Below, one piece after another: positions 63,557 through 64,000 of a stretch of DNA of 64,000 bases. The stretch comes from Letharia columbiana (taxonomy: Eukaryota > Ascomycota > Lecanoromycetes > Lecanorales > Parmeliaceae): positions 638,501-702,500 of the forward strand of contig NW_023501053.1 of NCBI RefSeq assembly GCF_014066305.1. Direction: 5' to 3'. Position numbers and translations under genes: made by a program. The notes under the pieces were generated by a model. That model did not search any database. It was not told the DNA's origin and saw only the letters and a program-made list of their open reading frames with translations. Position 1 is the stretch's first letter. Each line of letters begins with the position of its first letter.

Positions 63557-64000
63557 AGTATTTAGAGATAAGAAATTTTAATATTACTTATTAAAAACTT
63601 ATTAACTCTATTTAGAATACTCTTTTATTACGAGCGTATTCTTAATATATTACTTAGCTCTATAATCTAATATCTTAATAGAAGATATTCTCTATTATAT
63701 TATATCTCCTTTTCACCTATATAATTCGATAGTCTTATTATTCTATTCTATCTTACTTATATTAATATCGTATCTATACTAGTTCTAATATTATAATAAA
63801 GCTTCTTCGTATATTCGACGAAGAGAAATATAATCGAATATACTCTATTCGAATTAGCGAACGAATTTAAAGAAATACGCTAATAGAGACTTTAGTAAGA
63901 TATTAAGTTAAGATATTATATTTCTAAATAAGTCTATTAGACGAGTAACTCGATTTTAAAGAGTCTTATAGAATAGTAAAATAATCTCGCTAAAATAGTA
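63557..64000. other. RIP-degraded sequence at the window end, unclassified
   Basis: AT-rich with moderate CG content. A frame near 63790-63900 reads some tens of codons without recognised motifs. It probably belongs to an element that continues beyond the window. Confidence 0.35.

Larger units (their letters stand above)
40026..64000. other. RIP-degraded AT-rich block 2
   Basis: It has the same CpA/TpG depletion as block 1, continuing to the end of the window. It contains the elements listed below and no intact gene. Confidence 0.9.

Noticed and set aside
1..64000. Starship-type giant element, biosynthetic cluster, effector genes or CRISPR array
   Set aside because: No DUF3435 tyrosine recombinase, polyketide or peptide synthetase, small secreted cysteine-rich frame or regularly spaced short repeats were seen.

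Overview
The window looks like a filamentous ascomycete (Pezizomycotina) chromosome. The genes have short introns of 50-75 bases with GTAAGT-like donors. Fungal-type chromatin and RNA-biogenesis genes sit in normal-GC islands. Between them lie tens of kilobases of extremely AT-rich DNA almost devoid of CpA and TpG, the footprint of repeat-induced point mutation (RIP, C-to-T at CpA). No RNA gene or CRISPR array was recognised. The species cannot be named from the sequence.

Layout. (1) 1-6.7 kb, gene island: the 3' part of a Dep1/Sds3-type Rpd3L histone deacetylase subunit (+), a MYND-SET lysine methyltransferase-like protein (-), and cystathionine gamma-lyase (-). The island ends at a small foldback sequence. 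(2) 6.7-36.9 kb, RIP block with nested transposons. Half of a small inverted-repeat element comes first, then a reversed copy of a dispersed repeat (called family A here) and a truncated minus-strand Ty3/Gypsy chromovirus. After that, one plus-strand family A copy is split by a 12.8-kb hAT-type element (8-bp target duplication) and then by a second family A copy (8-bp target duplication). Three GC pockets survive: an 80-bp LTR edge near 18.2 kb, a nearly unmutated family A copy at 25.8-27.5 kb, and a foldback at 33.8-34.3 kb. (3) 36.9-39.8 kb, a one-gene island with a NUFIP1/CCCH zinc-finger protein (-). (4) 39.8-64 kb, second RIP block: a piggyBac-like transposase relic bounded by two homopolymer tracts that look like poor consensus, a complete 7,118-bp Gypsy chromovirus with identical-length 275-bp LTRs and a TTAAG target duplication, a 1,059-bp non-autonomous element with the hAT TIRs, several family A pieces and miniature elements, and about 4 kb that could not be classified.

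The four protein genes show no RIP damage and have unrelated housekeeping or regulatory roles. The repeats show a nested insertion history, overprinted by RIP of very uneven intensity. I saw no secondary-metabolite cluster, effector gene or defence system. The most unusual items are the lightly mutated family A copy with an interrupted reading frame, the GC-rich foldback inside an AT-rich transposon, an apparent antisense coding region shared by both Gypsy copies, and the exact 92-bp tandem array.
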